Shown in pieces: positions 5,928-14,934 of a stretch of 18,496 nucleotides of DNA (position 1 is its first letter; every line of letters starts with the position of its first letter). The translations under genes and the position numbers were made by a program. The DNA is from CAZYYO01 sp964650965 (GTDB taxonomy: Bacteria > Bacillota > Clostridia > Lachnospirales > Lachnospiraceae). The stretch lies in contig CAZYYO010000051.1 of the NCBI GenBank assembly GCA_964650965.1, forward strand, positions 1 to 18,496, given 5' to 3'. Below the pieces are notes generated by a model, which saw only the letters and a list, made by a program, of their open reading frames with translations, did not search any database and was not told where the DNA came from.

Positions 5928-7046
5928 ATGAGAGAAATCAATATTGCAAAAGTGATTACAAACAAGCGAAGAGAAAAGGGATTAACTCAGGAAGAGCTTG
6001 CCAGTTATATGGGCATTTCCAAAGCTTCTGTTTCCAAATGGGAAACAGGACAAAGCTATCCCGATATCGTTTTTCTTCCACAGCTGGCTACTTTTTTTAA
6101 TATCAGCATGGACGAGCTGATGGATTATGAACCACAGATGAGTAAAGAGAATATTCGTAAATTATACATAAGTATGGCATCTGATTTTTCCGTAAAGCCC
6201 TTCGAGGAAGTGCTGGAAAAATGGCGGGAAATAGTGAAGAAATATTACTCCTGCTTTCCATTACTTTTTCAAATGGGAGTTTTACTTGTGAATAACAGCG
6301 TGGCTGCTGCTGATATGGAGCAAACCTTAGCCGTAATTGCAGAGGCGAAAGAACTGTTTACACGAGTGAAAAATGAAGGTGATGATGCCCAGCTGGTGCG
6401 GGTTGCACTCAATATGGAAGCATTCTGTGCTCTGACACTTGGACAGGCAGAGGAAGCGGTAGACTTATTGGAGGGAATTGATAATAAGATAATTAGCCTT
6501 GAATCAGTGCTTGCACCGGCTTATCAGATGCTTGGTAAGCATAAGCAGGCAAAATCAGTGATGCAGTCGGGAATCTATCAATACATGGGTTCACTTATCT
6601 CCACACTCACGGACTATCTTTCCATTTGTATGGAATCACCACAGTTTGAAGAGACCTGCAAACGGGTACTTGCAATTGCAGATGCATTTGATTTACAACA
6701 GCTCCATCCAGCGCTGCTTGTAAAATTTTATATTGTAGCAGCACAGGGGTATACCACATTCGGAGACATAGATAAAGCACTTGAAATTCTGGAAACCTAT
6801 AAAGACCTTGTTACAGGCGATATCTATCCATTGAAATTAAAGGGAGATGCTTATTTTGATTTGCTGGATGAGTGGATTGATGAGCTGGATTTAGGAAATG
6901 CGCTCCCACGGGATGAAAGGATTGTGCGCCAGAGTATGTTGGATGGAATTGTGAAAAATCCTGCATTTGCATCCCTTGAAAAGAATCCGGAATACCAAAA
7001 AATTGTAGAACAGTTAAAGGATTTATTGGTTGGAGGTGTCAAATGA
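5928..7046 (+). CDS. XRE-family regulator with long helical C-terminal region
   Basis: The protein has 372 aa from ATG 5928, with AGAGGTG 5 bases upstream; an earlier in-frame TTG at 5886 lacks a site. Residues 6-66 are a Cro/CI-type helix-turn-helix: ITNKRREKGLTQEELASYMG, then SKASVSKWETGQSYPD. The remaining 300 residues are almost all helical, with repeated alanine and leucine patterns (LGQAEEAVDLLEG, LGKHKQAKSVMQ, FGDIDKALEILETY). These resemble tetratricopeptide repeats and probably bind a ligand or partner. The gene ends in ATGA, sharing bases with the start of the ABC ATPase, so the three proteins are translationally coupled. I infer that it senses the compound or peptide handled by the transporter and controls this operon. 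Confidence 0.85.
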   Translation: MREINIAKVITNKRREKGLTQEELASYMGISKASVSKWETGQSYPDIVFLPQLATFFNISMDELMDYEPQMSKENIRKLYISMASDFSVKPFEEVLEKWREIVKKYYSCFPLLFQMGVLLVNNSVAAADMEQTLAVIAEAKELFTRVKNEGDDAQLVRVALNMEAFCALTLGQAEEAVDLLEGIDNKIISLESVLAPAYQMLGKHKQAKSVMQSGIYQYMGSLISTLTDYLSICMESPQFEETCKRVLAIADAFDLQQLHPALLVKFYIVAAQGYTTFGDIDKALEILETYKDLVTGDIYPLKLKGDAYFDLLDEWIDELDLGNALPRDERIVRQSMLDGIVKNPAFASLEKNPEYQKIVEQLKDLLVGGVK

Positions 7047-7972
7047 AAGCGGTAGTAACAGAAAATTTGTCCAAAATCTATGCCGGAGGAAATAAGGCGG
7101 TAGATGATATCAGTTTTGATTTGGAGCAGGGAGAAGTATTTGGATTCCTGGGGCCTAACGGAGCAGGAAAGACAACGACAATTAAACTGCTTTGCGGGAT
7201 GCTTGAACCTACAGCAGGGAGCTGCCGCGTGTTTGACCTTAATCCTGCAGGAAACCCGGAGAAGCTGCATCAGCTTTCTGGTGTGGTCACGGAACATGCA
7301 CAGATGTACAATCATTTATCTGGAATTGCTAACCTGATGTTTTATGGCACAATTTATGGTATGAGTCCTGATGAGAGCAGGAAACGGGCAATGACACTTT
7401 TGGAACAGCTTGATTTGCAGGATGCCAGCGAACGTAAGCTTGCGACCTTCTCCACTGGTATGCGTCAGAGGCTTTCTCTGGCCAGAGCAATGATGCACAG
7501 CCCAAGAATTCTGTTTCTGGATGAGCCAACGTCAGGATTAGATCCGGAAAGTGCGCAAAACGTAAATTCTATGATTGGGGAGCTTGCAGCAAAGGGAACA
7601 ACAATTTTTTTATGTACCCATCAGCTGCGTTATGCACAGGAAATCTGTACTACATATGGTCTGATGAATAAAGGAAATCTATTTGCAACAGGAAACATAG
7701 ACACACTGCGTACTATGGTATCCTCCAAGGTTAAGGTGCGGGTGAAGGCCAGCGATATACCAGAACATATGGGATATTGGAAGGTTGGAGAGAATATTTA
7801 TGAAACTGAGGTAGATTCCCAGGAAGAAATTCCAAAGATTGTGAAATCCATTGTAGAAGCTGGTGGCAATCTATATGAGGTTCTTGCAGAGGAACTGTCA
7901 TTAGAGGATATCTATTTTTCTCTGATGGATAGAACTCATGAGAAAGGAAGCGTGAATCATAATGAATTATAA
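7043..7972 (+). CDS. ABC transporter ATP-binding protein (CcmA/BcrA type)
   Basis: The protein has 309 aa. Walker A is GPNGAGKTT (37-45), Walker B ILFLDEP (156-162), and the switch histidine is His193 in CTHQL. The signature motif is the variant FSTGM (136-140) rather than LSGGQ, and the Q-loop region reads VVTEHAQMYNHLSG. Both variants are common in Clostridia drug or peptide ABC-2 exporters. The C-terminal 90 residues (KVKVRVKASDIPEHMG onward) form the usual accessory domain. The start overlaps the XRE stop by 4 bases, and the 3' end overlaps the permease by 11. Together with 7962-8750 it should form a membrane exporter or self-protection pump. The substrate is unknown. Confidence 0.88.
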   Translation: MKAVVTENLSKIYAGGNKAVDDISFDLEQGEVFGFLGPNGAGKTTTIKLLCGMLEPTAGSCRVFDLNPAGNPEKLHQLSGVVTEHAQMYNHLSGIANLMFYGTIYGMSPDESRKRAMTLLEQLDLQDASERKLATFSTGMRQRLSLARAMMHSPRILFLDEPTSGLDPESAQNVNSMIGELAAKGTTIFLCTHQLRYAQEICTTYGLMNKGNLFATGNIDTLRTMVSSKVKVRVKASDIPEHMGYWKVGENIYETEVDSQEEIPKIVKSIVEAGGNLYEVLAEELSLEDIYFSLMDRTHEKGSVNHNEL

Positions 7973-8750
7973 ACAACTTGCTCTTATGAAAAAAGATATC
8001 AGGAGCATTACATCCAATAAACAGGTGATTATTGTGATGCTAAGTGTACCATTAGCACTTAGTATTATAATGCCCTCGATTTTTGTATTGGTAACTGCAT
8101 TCGTTCCAGCTGCTGCTTCGGATTTTCAAAAGCTTTTGGACATGCTGTCAGTTACTGTCCCTGGGTACAGCAAAAAACAAATGATGATTGAGCTTGTACT
8201 TAATAAGATTATGCCGGTCTTTTTTCTGATGATTCCGATTATGTCGTCCTCCGTTATGGCAGCCAGTTCCTTTGTTGGCGAGAAAGAGAAGCATACGTTA
8301 GAGACATTGCTGTATTCGCCGCTTTCCATAAAGCAGCTTTTTAGGTCAAAAATTTTAGCAGGCTTTTGCGTAGGAATGTTGGTTTCTTTTGTCTCCTTTG
8401 CCGCAATGCTTTTGGTTCTGGAAGTAGAGGCGGTTCTTGTAACAGGAGCTGTGATATGGCCTTCCATTAGCTGGCTGATTGTAATGTTGGTGATAGCACC
8501 GGCAATTTCATTGATTGCAATTGCAATAACCGTGCGTGGGTCTGCCAAGGCACAGACTATGGAAGAGGCACAGCAGCGCGCAGCATTTATGATATTTCCA
8601 GTTCTTGCCCTTGTGATTGGTCAGTTTACTGGTGTCATTTTGGTAAGTACGTGGCTCCTCGTTGGACTGGGACTTATTCTGGTATTACTTGCGGCTGTTC
8701 TCATGAAAGGAATTGCTGGCAGGTATACTTATGAGAAATTATTAAAATAG
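7962..8750 (+). CDS. ABC-2 type transporter permease
   Basis: The protein has 262 aa with six predicted transmembrane segments, starting with QVIIVMLSVPLALSIIMPSI and ending with LLVGLGLILVLLAAVLMKG. Between helices 2 and 3 is the ABC-2 coupling segment FVGEKEKHTLETLLYSPLS, the typical contact with the ATPase. Its first 11 bases overlap the ATPase gene, so the two subunits are produced together. A homodimer with two copies of the ATPase is the likely pump. No terminator is seen after the stop. Confidence 0.85.
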   Translation: MNYKQLALMKKDIRSITSNKQVIIVMLSVPLALSIIMPSIFVLVTAFVPAAASDFQKLLDMLSVTVPGYSKKQMMIELVLNKIMPVFFLMIPIMSSSVMAASSFVGEKEKHTLETLLYSPLSIKQLFRSKILAGFCVGMLVSFVSFAAMLLVLEVEAVLVTGAVIWPSISWLIVMLVIAPAISLIAIAITVRGSAKAQTMEEAQQRAAFMIFPVLALVIGQFTGVILVSTWLLVGLGLILVLLAAVLMKGIAGRYTYEKLLK

Positions 8751-8751
8751 T

Positions 8752-8832
8752 ATCGAAGAATTTCGTTATAGATTTTCAGATGGACAGATTGGTCGGTTGG
8801 TGGATGAATTGCAAAAAATCTTCAATGAGTGA
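8752..8832 (+). pseudogene. Decayed coding tail between permease and methyltransferase
   Basis: In the 100-bp gap a frame without a start reads IEEFRYRFSDGQIGRLVDEL and continues QKIFNE to TGA 8830-8832. The amphipathic ending GRLVDELQKIF looks like the final helix of a protein. I infer the 3' end of a deleted gene of unknown family. The fragment is short, so it may be chance. Confidence 0.3.
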
Positions 8833-8853
8833 GAAAAGAGGAGATGAAAGGGA

Positions 8854-9639
8854 TTGAATGCAAATAATAAGATGATTGATGCAGGAAAAGCATTTGACTG
8901 GGGACGAACTTCACAGGATTATGCGAAATACCGGGACATTTATCCGGATATTTTTTATCAAAAAATCGTAGACCGGGGTTTATGTATTAACGGGCAGCAG
9001 GTTTTGGACTTGGGAACAGGAACGGGTGTACTCCCTAGAAATATGTATCAGTATGGAGCAAAGTGGACGGGAATTGATTTATCAGAGAATCAGATTGCAC
9101 AGGCAAAAATTCTGTCGCAAGGAATGGAGATTGATTATTATACGAAGGCTACAGAAAATATAAATTTTCCAGATAATTCCTTTGATGTGATTACTGCCTG
9201 CCAGTGCTTCTGGTATTTTAAACACGATCAGATTATGCCAGTTCTTTATCGGATGTTAAAACAAAATGGACGAATCTTAGTCCTGTATATGGCGTGGCTT
9301 CCCTATGAAGATAAAATTGCAGGTGCTAGTGAAGAACTCGTCTTAAAATACAATCCGGTGTGGAGTGGAGCAGGAGAGGTGGTTCATCCGATTGACATTC
9401 CAGAATGTTATTACAAACATTTTCAATTGATTCATCACGAAGAATATCGAGTTGACATACATTTTACACGAGAAAGCTGGAATGGAAGAATGAAAGCATG
9501 TCGTGGGATAGGTGCGTCTCTTTCACCTGAAGAAATTACACGTTGGGAGCAGGAACATATACAGTTGTTAGAACGGATTGCACCTGAAGAATTTGATGTG
9601 GAACATTATGTTGCAATCGCAGAATTAAGGAGGAATTAA
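8854..9639 (+). CDS. Class I SAM-dependent methyltransferase (Methyltransf_11 type)
   Basis: The protein has 261 aa from TTG 8854, with GAGGAG (8838-8843) 10 bases upstream. ATG 8872 is an alternative without a site. The N-terminal AFDWGRTSQDYAKYRDIYPD is typical of small-molecule methyltransferases. The SAM loop is QVLDLGTGTGVLP (49-61), followed by WTGIDLSENQIAQAK. FPDNSFDVITACQCFWYF is motif IV, and LKQNGRILVLYMAWLP is the strand of motif VI. The C-terminal half has many aromatic residues and histidines that probably form the acceptor pocket. It opens a compact three-gene unit with a GNAT and an ICMT-like protein. The acceptor is unknown. Confidence 0.85.
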   Translation: MNANNKMIDAGKAFDWGRTSQDYAKYRDIYPDIFYQKIVDRGLCINGQQVLDLGTGTGVLPRNMYQYGAKWTGIDLSENQIAQAKILSQGMEIDYYTKATENINFPDNSFDVITACQCFWYFKHDQIMPVLYRMLKQNGRILVLYMAWLPYEDKIAGASEELVLKYNPVWSGAGEVVHPIDIPECYYKHFQLIHHEEYRVDIHFTRESWNGRMKACRGIGASLSPEEITRWEQEHIQLLERIAPEEFDVEHYVAIAELRRN

Positions 9640-9640
9640 A

Positions 9641-10198
9641 ATGGTATTAGAAACAGAGAGATTATTACTTCGTCCGTGGGAAGACTCGGACGCTGAAGAT
9701 TTATATGAGTATGCAAAAGACCCAGAGGTAGGACCAATTGCTGGATGGCCAGTACACACCAGTGTAGAGAACAGCCTTGAAATTATACATAGAGCATTAT
9801 CAGGCCCGGAAGTTTATGCGGTGGTTCCAAAGAAAGTAGGAAGGCCAGTGGGAAGCGTTGGCATTATGTTCGGAGAAAATGGGAGTGCGCCAATGAGTGA
9901 GCATGAGGCAGAAATCGGTTATTGGATAGGAAAGCCTTATTGGGGGCAGGGACTGATTCCAGAGGTGGTAAGAGAATTACAAAGAAGATGCTTTGAAGAT
10001 TTAGGATGTACCGGAGTCTGGTGCGGATATTATGATGGAAACGTCAAATCCAAAAGAGTACAGGAAAAATGTGGATTTCGCTATCATCATACCCAGGAAA
10101 ACTGCAAATGTGTCTTAATGGATGATATTCGAACAGAGCATTTCACGTTCTTATCCAAAGAGGAATGGAAAACAGGAGGGAAAGGACATGGTATATAA
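9641..10198 (+). CDS. GNAT acetyltransferase, RimJ/RimL-like (Acetyltransf_3)
   Basis: The protein has 185 aa. ATG 9641 lies one base after the methyltransferase stop, with AAGGAGG inside the end of that gene, so translation is coupled. It begins LETERLLLRPWEDSDAEDLY, the classic Acetyltransf_3 opening. The acetyl-CoA loop is EIGYWIGKPYWGQGLIPEVV (91-110). NVKSKRVQEKCGFRY (134-148) is the N-x-x-S-xx-V-xEKxGF closing motif. Family members acetylate protein N-termini, but also aminoglycosides and other amines. Nothing here fixes the acceptor. It overlaps the following gene by 11 bases. Confidence 0.87.
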   Translation: MVLETERLLLRPWEDSDAEDLYEYAKDPEVGPIAGWPVHTSVENSLEIIHRALSGPEVYAVVPKKVGRPVGSVGIMFGENGSAPMSEHEAEIGYWIGKPYWGQGLIPEVVRELQRRCFEDLGCTGVWCGYYDGNVKSKRVQEKCGFRYHHTQENCKCVLMDDIRTEHFTFLSKEEWKTGGKGHGI

Positions 10199-10772
10199 AA
10201 TATTAGCAGTACTTGTACTTTTTGCCTTTTACTGCATCTATTTTGGAAAGATGATATTACAGAAGAGGCAGGGAATCAGAACACATCAAATTGGTGTCAG
10301 GAAAGAAAAGAAGCTTCACACAGTGGAAGTGTTTATGTCCATTGCTACGTCGTGGATTGTTGTTGTCCAGCTCTTTTCCATTGTGAGGAACTGGTCGTAT
10401 TTACCAGAAAGTGCAAGATTTACAGGATTTTTGTTAGGAATGGCTGGTGATGCGATATTCCTAATGGCGGTGGTAACTATGAAGGACAGTTGGAGAGCAG
10501 GAATTCCAGATAAGGATCAGACAAAATTTGTTCGTACAGGAATCTACGCTTTTAGCCGTAATCCAGCATTTCTGGGATTTGATTTTATGTATATTGGTGT
10601 ATGTCTGCTCTTTTGCAACTGGCTCATGATAATTAGTGCCCTTTTTGCCATCGTAATGCTGCACATGCAGATTCTACAAGAGGAGAACTATCTTTCAAAT
10701 GTGTTTGGGGAAGAATATACAGTTTATAAAAAACAGGTTGGAAGGTATCTAGGGAAGAAAAATGATGACTAA
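10188..10772 (+). CDS. Isoprenylcysteine carboxyl methyltransferase (ICMT)-like membrane protein
   Basis: The protein has 194 aa from ATG 10188, behind GGAGGGAAAGG. Four to five membrane segments are visible: about 3-25, 47-66, 80-97 and 128-162. The conserved core of the ICMT/PEMT-like family is KFVRTGIYAFSRNPAFLGF (113-131), and the C-terminal EENYLSNVFGEEYTVYKKQV (165-184) is the matching R/E-x(n)-Y-x-x-Y-xx-V-xRY element. Such proteins methylate acidic groups or lipids using SAM at the membrane. Bacteria lack protein prenylation of the eukaryotic type, so the acceptor is probably a lipid or a small molecule. A remnant of a related gene occurs at 5794. Confidence 0.83.
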   Translation: MVYKILAVLVLFAFYCIYFGKMILQKRQGIRTHQIGVRKEKKLHTVEVFMSIATSWIVVVQLFSIVRNWSYLPESARFTGFLLGMAGDAIFLMAVVTMKDSWRAGIPDKDQTKFVRTGIYAFSRNPAFLGFDFMYIGVCLLFCNWLMIISALFAIVMLHMQILQEENYLSNVFGEEYTVYKKQVGRYLGKKNDD

Positions 10773-10839
10773 AACAGCAAAATAAGTCAAGTAAGACAAC
10801 ATCAAACCGACTAAGATGAATGAGATGGAGGTGAACAGG

Positions 10840-11730
10840 ATGAAAGAACAATTGACAGCAGTTCAAAGGATGCAGGATTTTATTGAGACGCATTTGGAGC
10901 AGGATATTACACTGACCGATTTAGCCGAGGCGTCACTATTTTCACCATGGTATTCTTACCGTTTATTTAAAGAGTATCTTGGAAGGACTCCGGCGGACTA
11001 TATTCGAAGATTACGTCTTTCCCAGTCAGCGATGCGGCTGAAAAAAGAAAATTGTAATGTGACAGAGGTCGCATTTGATTGTGGATTCAACAGTGTGGAA
11101 GGTTATTCAAGGGCATTTTACAGAGAATTCGGCTGCCATCCGGGAGAATATATCAAAGACCCGGTTCCGATTACCTTGTTCATTCCCTATGGTGTAAAAT
11201 TCAGAGAGCTTAGAAAGGATGTTGTAGATATGGATAATTTACAAAATGTGTTTGTGCAGGTGATTCGCAAACCAGCAAGAAAGGTAATCATCAAACGAGG
11301 AATAAAAGCAAAGGAATATTTTGACTATTGCGCAGAGGTCAGCTGTGATGTGTGGGGAATGCTTATGAGCATGGATTCTTTATGTGGAGAGCCGGTTTGT
11401 TTGTGGCTGCCAGAGAAGTATATTACACCGGGAACTTCCACTTATGTGCAGGGAGTCGAGGTAGGAGAAGATTATTCTGGAGCGATTCCAGAGGGATTTG
11501 ATATTATTTCACTTCCGGAAACAGAGTATCTGGCAGTACAGGGAGAACCCTTCAAAGAGGAGGATTATGCCCAGGCGATTCTGTCCGTACAATATTCACT
11601 GAATCATTATGACCCTTCCATCATAGGTTATGAGTGGGATGATGACAATCCACGAATTCAGCTGGAACCAAGGGGTGAACGTGGATATATTGAGCTTCGT
11701 GCAATTAAGAAGAGAAATCAGGGAGGCTGA
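10840..11730 (+). CDS. AraC-family regulator with GyrI-like effector domain
   Basis: The protein has 296 aa. ATG 10840 is chosen over ATG 10816 because GGAGGTG (10827-10833) lies 6 bases upstream. Unlike classic AraC, the DNA-binding domain is first: residues 5-107 hold both helix-turn-helix units, with ITLTDLAEASLFSPWYSYRL and then VTEVAFDCGFNSVEGYSRAF. Residues about 137-296 form a GyrI/SbmC-like effector-binding domain (VFVQVIRKPARKVIIKRG, then PEGFDIISLPETEYLAVQG, ending YIELRAIKK). This is the arrangement of Rob, SoxS-like and BltR-like multidrug sensors that bind hydrophobic or cationic drugs. It starts the cluster with the UvrA-like gene one base after its stop, and probably activates that gene and the ABC pair. 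Confidence 0.88.
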   Translation: MKEQLTAVQRMQDFIETHLEQDITLTDLAEASLFSPWYSYRLFKEYLGRTPADYIRRLRLSQSAMRLKKENCNVTEVAFDCGFNSVEGYSRAFYREFGCHPGEYIKDPVPITLFIPYGVKFRELRKDVVDMDNLQNVFVQVIRKPARKVIIKRGIKAKEYFDYCAEVSCDVWGMLMSMDSLCGEPVCLWLPEKYITPGTSTYVQGVEVGEDYSGAIPEGFDIISLPETEYLAVQGEPFKEEDYAQAILSVQYSLNHYDPSIIGYEWDDDNPRIQLEPRGERGYIELRAIKKRNQGG

Positions 11731-11731
11731 C

Positions 11732-13985
11732 ATGGCACATCAGGATTATATGATTATTCAGAATCTGCATCAGAATAATCTGAAAAATATTTCTCTGGAA
11801 ATTTCCAAAGAAAAAATCGTTGTTTTTTACCGGAGTATCTGGTTCAGGAAAATCAAGTATTGTATTCGATACTATAGCGGCTGAGAGTCAGCGTCAGATG
11901 AATGAAACCTACACGGCATACATGAGGGGCAGACTGCCAAAGTTCGAGAAGCCAAAGGCAGAGAGAATCGAGAATCTGTCGGCATCCGTCATTATTGACC
12001 AGACAAGACTTGGTGGCAATGCCCGTTCTACTGTGGGAACTATCAGTGATATGTATTCTGCGCTCAGGCTTCTCTTTTCTCGTATTGGAGAACCACAGAT
12101 AGGTCCGTCTTCTTATTTTTCCTTCAATAATCCCAATGGCATGTGCCCGGAGTGTTTCGGCATCGGAAAGGTTATGACGCTGGATATCTTACCGCTTATT
12201 GATAAGGAGAAAAGCTGGAAGGAAGGCATGGTGGATTTACCAGCCTTCCATATAGGAAACTACTACTGGAAACAGTATACGGAAAGTGGTCTGTTTGATT
12301 TGGATAAAAAATGGGGCAGCTACACAGAGGAGGAACGAAATCTTCTGCTGTATGGAGCAAGGCAACAGGGAAACCCTAGAGAGGTCAAGCAGGTAGAGGG
12401 TATTCACAACATGATGAGCCGACTGCTGTTAAAACGTGACCCTTCGGAGATGGGCGAAGCATCCATGAGACGTCTGACGGATTATGTGAAGCAGACAGAG
12501 TGCCCAATTTGTCATGGAAAACGTCTAAATGAGGCAGCACTTTCCTGTAAGATATCCGGGTTTACCATTTATGAAATGTGTAATCTGGAATTTACAAAGC
12601 TTAGAGAGGTTCTTCAGACAATTACAGACCCAAGGGGAATATCTGTCGCCCAGAGCTTGATTACAACCCTTACCAGAATGATTGATATCGGTCTTCCATA
12701 TCTGTCCTTGAACAGAGAGTCAGCAACCCTTTCCGGTGGAGAAGCACAGCGATTGAAGCTGGTTCGATATATGGGAAGCTCCTTAACGGGAATGACATAT
12801 ATTTTTGATGAGCCAAGTACAGGAATGCATCCACGTGACGTGCACCGTATGACGAAGCTGCTGCAAAGTCTTCGGGATAAGGGCAATTCGGTTCTCGTTG
12901 TTGAGCATGATAAGGATGTCATTTCCATTGCAGATGAAGTGATTGATGTGGGACCACTTGCCGGAAAGAATGGTGGGGAGATTCTCTATCAGGGAAGCTA
13001 TGAGGGACTGCTGCATTCTGATACCTTAACAGGAAAAGCCATGCAGACCAAGATTCCGGTTAAAACTAATCCCAGAATTCCACAAGAGTTTCTACCTATT
13101 CGTGATGCCAGTGTCCATAATCTGAAGCATGTATCGGTGGATATTCCTCTGCATGTTCTGACAACGGTCACAGGTGTGGCAGGCTCCGGGAAAAGCTCTT
13201 TGATTCGTGATGTATTTGCAAGCCAGTATGAAGACCGGGTGGTGTTGGTTGACCAGTCTCCGGTAACCGCTACGGGGCGTTCTACACCAGCTACATTTTT
13301 GGGTATTTTTGATGAGATTAGAAAACGAATGGGGCAGGAAAATAACGTCAGTGCGGCATTGTTTTCTTTTAACAGTAAGGGAGCCTGCCCGGTATGTAAA
13401 GGTCGTGGGGCAATTGTAACGGAGCTGGTATTTATGGACCCAGTGACCACAGTGTGTGAAGCATGTGGTGGTAAACGCTACAGTGATGAGGCTCTTTCCT
13501 ATACCTATCATGGAAAAAATATGGTTGATATTCTGGAGATGAGTGCAGAGGAGGGCGAGGAGTTTTTTAAAGACTGTCCGAAGATTCACAAAGTACTTCA
13601 TGCCATGGTAGAGGTGGGACTTTCATACCTTTCATTGGGACAGCCACTTTCCACACTTTCCGGTGGTGAGCGCCAAAGGGTAAAGCTTGCCAAATATCTG
13701 GACCAAAAAGGAAATATTTATGTACTGGATGAACCAACAACCGGACTGCATGCCTCCGATGTGGCAACCATAATGAAGCTGTTAGAAGCGCTGGTGGAGC
13801 GGGGCAATACTGTAATTGTGATTGAGCATAATATGGATGTGGTGAAGCTGTCGGATTATGTGATTGATATTGGACCAGATGGCGGAACCCTGGGTGGTGA
13901 GGTGGTATTTACCGGAACACCGCAGGAGATGATAGACCACAGTGAGACCATTACTGCCAGATATCTGAGGAAGGCAATACAGTAG
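11732..13985 (+). CDS. UvrA-like twin ABC ATPase (DrrC/UvrA2 type), broken by a +1 frameshift
   Basis: ATG 11732 follows GGGAGG, one base after the AraC-GyrI stop. The first 32 codons (LHQNNLKNISLEISKEKIVV) are the normal UvrA start. A T6 run at 11823-11828 then carries one T too many, and the rest continues in the +1 frame from 11829. With T5 the product is 750 aa. Corrected numbering gives Walker A GVSGSGKSS (34-42), CPEC and CPIC zinc pairs (138-141, 257-260), LSGGEAQR (333-340), a second Walker A GVAGSGKSS (481-489), CPVC and CEAC (552-555, 575-578), and LSGGERQR (642-649). Canonical UvrA is about 940 aa; here the UvrB-binding region after LRLLFSRIG is missing. That matches UvrA2 and Streptomyces DrrC, which protect DNA from intercalating drugs. 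As read, the product is truncated unless T6 is an error or slippage occurs. TTG 11820 could restart translation but loses strand 1. Confidence 0.8.
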
Positions 13986-14007
13986 AATTATCGAAAGGGG
14001 ATTAATT

Positions 14008-14934
14008 ATGGCAGAAAAAAATGACTTTATCATTGAAATTGAGCATCTGAATAAATGCTTTCGGGATGTCCAAGCAGTAAAGGACCTGAGCTTTCATGTA
14101 AAAACAGGAGAACTTTTTGCATTCCTGGGAGTCAATGGGGCAGGGAAAAGTACCACCATAGCCATGATGTGTGGACAGTTAAAAAAGGATACAGGAACGA
14201 TTCGGATTGATGGACGAAATCTTGATGAGGCTGTAGATACAATCAAGAAGGAAATTGGTGTTGTGTTTCAATATTCAGGATTGGACTCAGCACTTAGCGT
14301 TTATGATAACTTAAAATACCGGGCAGGTCTCTATGGAATTACAGGAGAAGCCTTTGAAAAAAGGTATGCCGAAATGGAGCAGCTTCTTGATTTTAAGGAT
14401 TTGAAGAAGCGAATTGTTGGAAAGCTGTCAGGAGGACAGCATAGACGAATTGATATTGCAAGAGCGCTGCTTCACAAACCCAGGATTCTGGTGTTGGATG
14501 AACCAACAACAGGACTTGACCCGCAAACCAGAAGAAATGTATGGAATGTAATTGATAAACTGCGAAAACAGGAACGCATGACAATTTTTCTTACAACACA
14601 TTATATGGAGGAAGCGGCGGATGCTGATTATCTTGTAATTCTTAAGGAAGGGCAGATTGCAGCAGAAGGGACGCCGCTACAGCTGAAGAATCAATATACA
14701 GGTGATTTTATTACACTTTATAACGTGACGGAGAAGCAGGTAGAGAGACTTTGCCTGCATTATGAGAAAATGAAAGATGCCTATCGCATTCAGGTGCCGG
14801 ATACGAAAGCAGCAACAGACCTGATTCTGAAATTCCCTGATTTGTTTTCAGATTACGAGATTACAAAAGGAAGGATGGATGATGTCTTTTTGAATGCTAC
14901 AGGGATTGCGTTGACAGGAGGTGAAGTGCAATGA
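14008..14934 (+). CDS. DrrA-like ABC transporter ATP-binding protein
   Basis: The protein has 308 aa, starting at ATG 14008 behind AAAGGGG. All nucleotide-binding motifs are canonical: Walker A GVNGAGKST (41-49), Q-loop in VVFQYSGLD (Gln88), LSGGQ (140-144), Walker B ILVLDEP (160-166) and the switch histidine in LTTHYMEEAAD. The C-terminal accessory region ends with MDDVFLNATG, the feature of DrrA/CcmA-type drug exporters. The gene starts 22 bp after the UvrA-like gene, and its stop overlaps the permease start (ATGA). It energises export of a hydrophobic drug or a similar compound through the permease at 14931. The substrate is inferred only from the family. Confidence 0.88.
   Translation: MAEKNDFIIEIEHLNKCFRDVQAVKDLSFHVKTGELFAFLGVNGAGKSTTIAMMCGQLKKDTGTIRIDGRNLDEAVDTIKKEIGVVFQYSGLDSALSVYDNLKYRAGLYGITGEAFEKRYAEMEQLLDFKDLKKRIVGKLSGGQHRRIDIARALLHKPRILVLDEPTTGLDPQTRRNVWNVIDKLRKQERMTIFLTTHYMEEAADADYLVILKEGQIAAEGTPLQLKNQYTGDFITLYNVTEKQVERLCLHYEKMKDAYRIQVPDTKAATDLILKFPDLFSDYEITKGRMDDVFLNATGIALTGGEVQ

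Noticed and set aside
11822..11829. T-TTT-TTA resembles a -1 ribosomal slippery heptamer in the UvrA-like gene.
   Set aside because: The intact downstream frame is +1 (or -2) relative to ATG 11732, so a -1 slip would not restore it, and the zero-frame codon phase does not fit the heptamer rule.
12998..13601. Long minus-strand open frames (150 and 169 codons) within the UvrA-like gene.
   Set aside because: They overlap zinc-finger and Walker A coding sequence of a clear ABC protein and have cysteine- and histidine-rich compositions expected from reverse reading.
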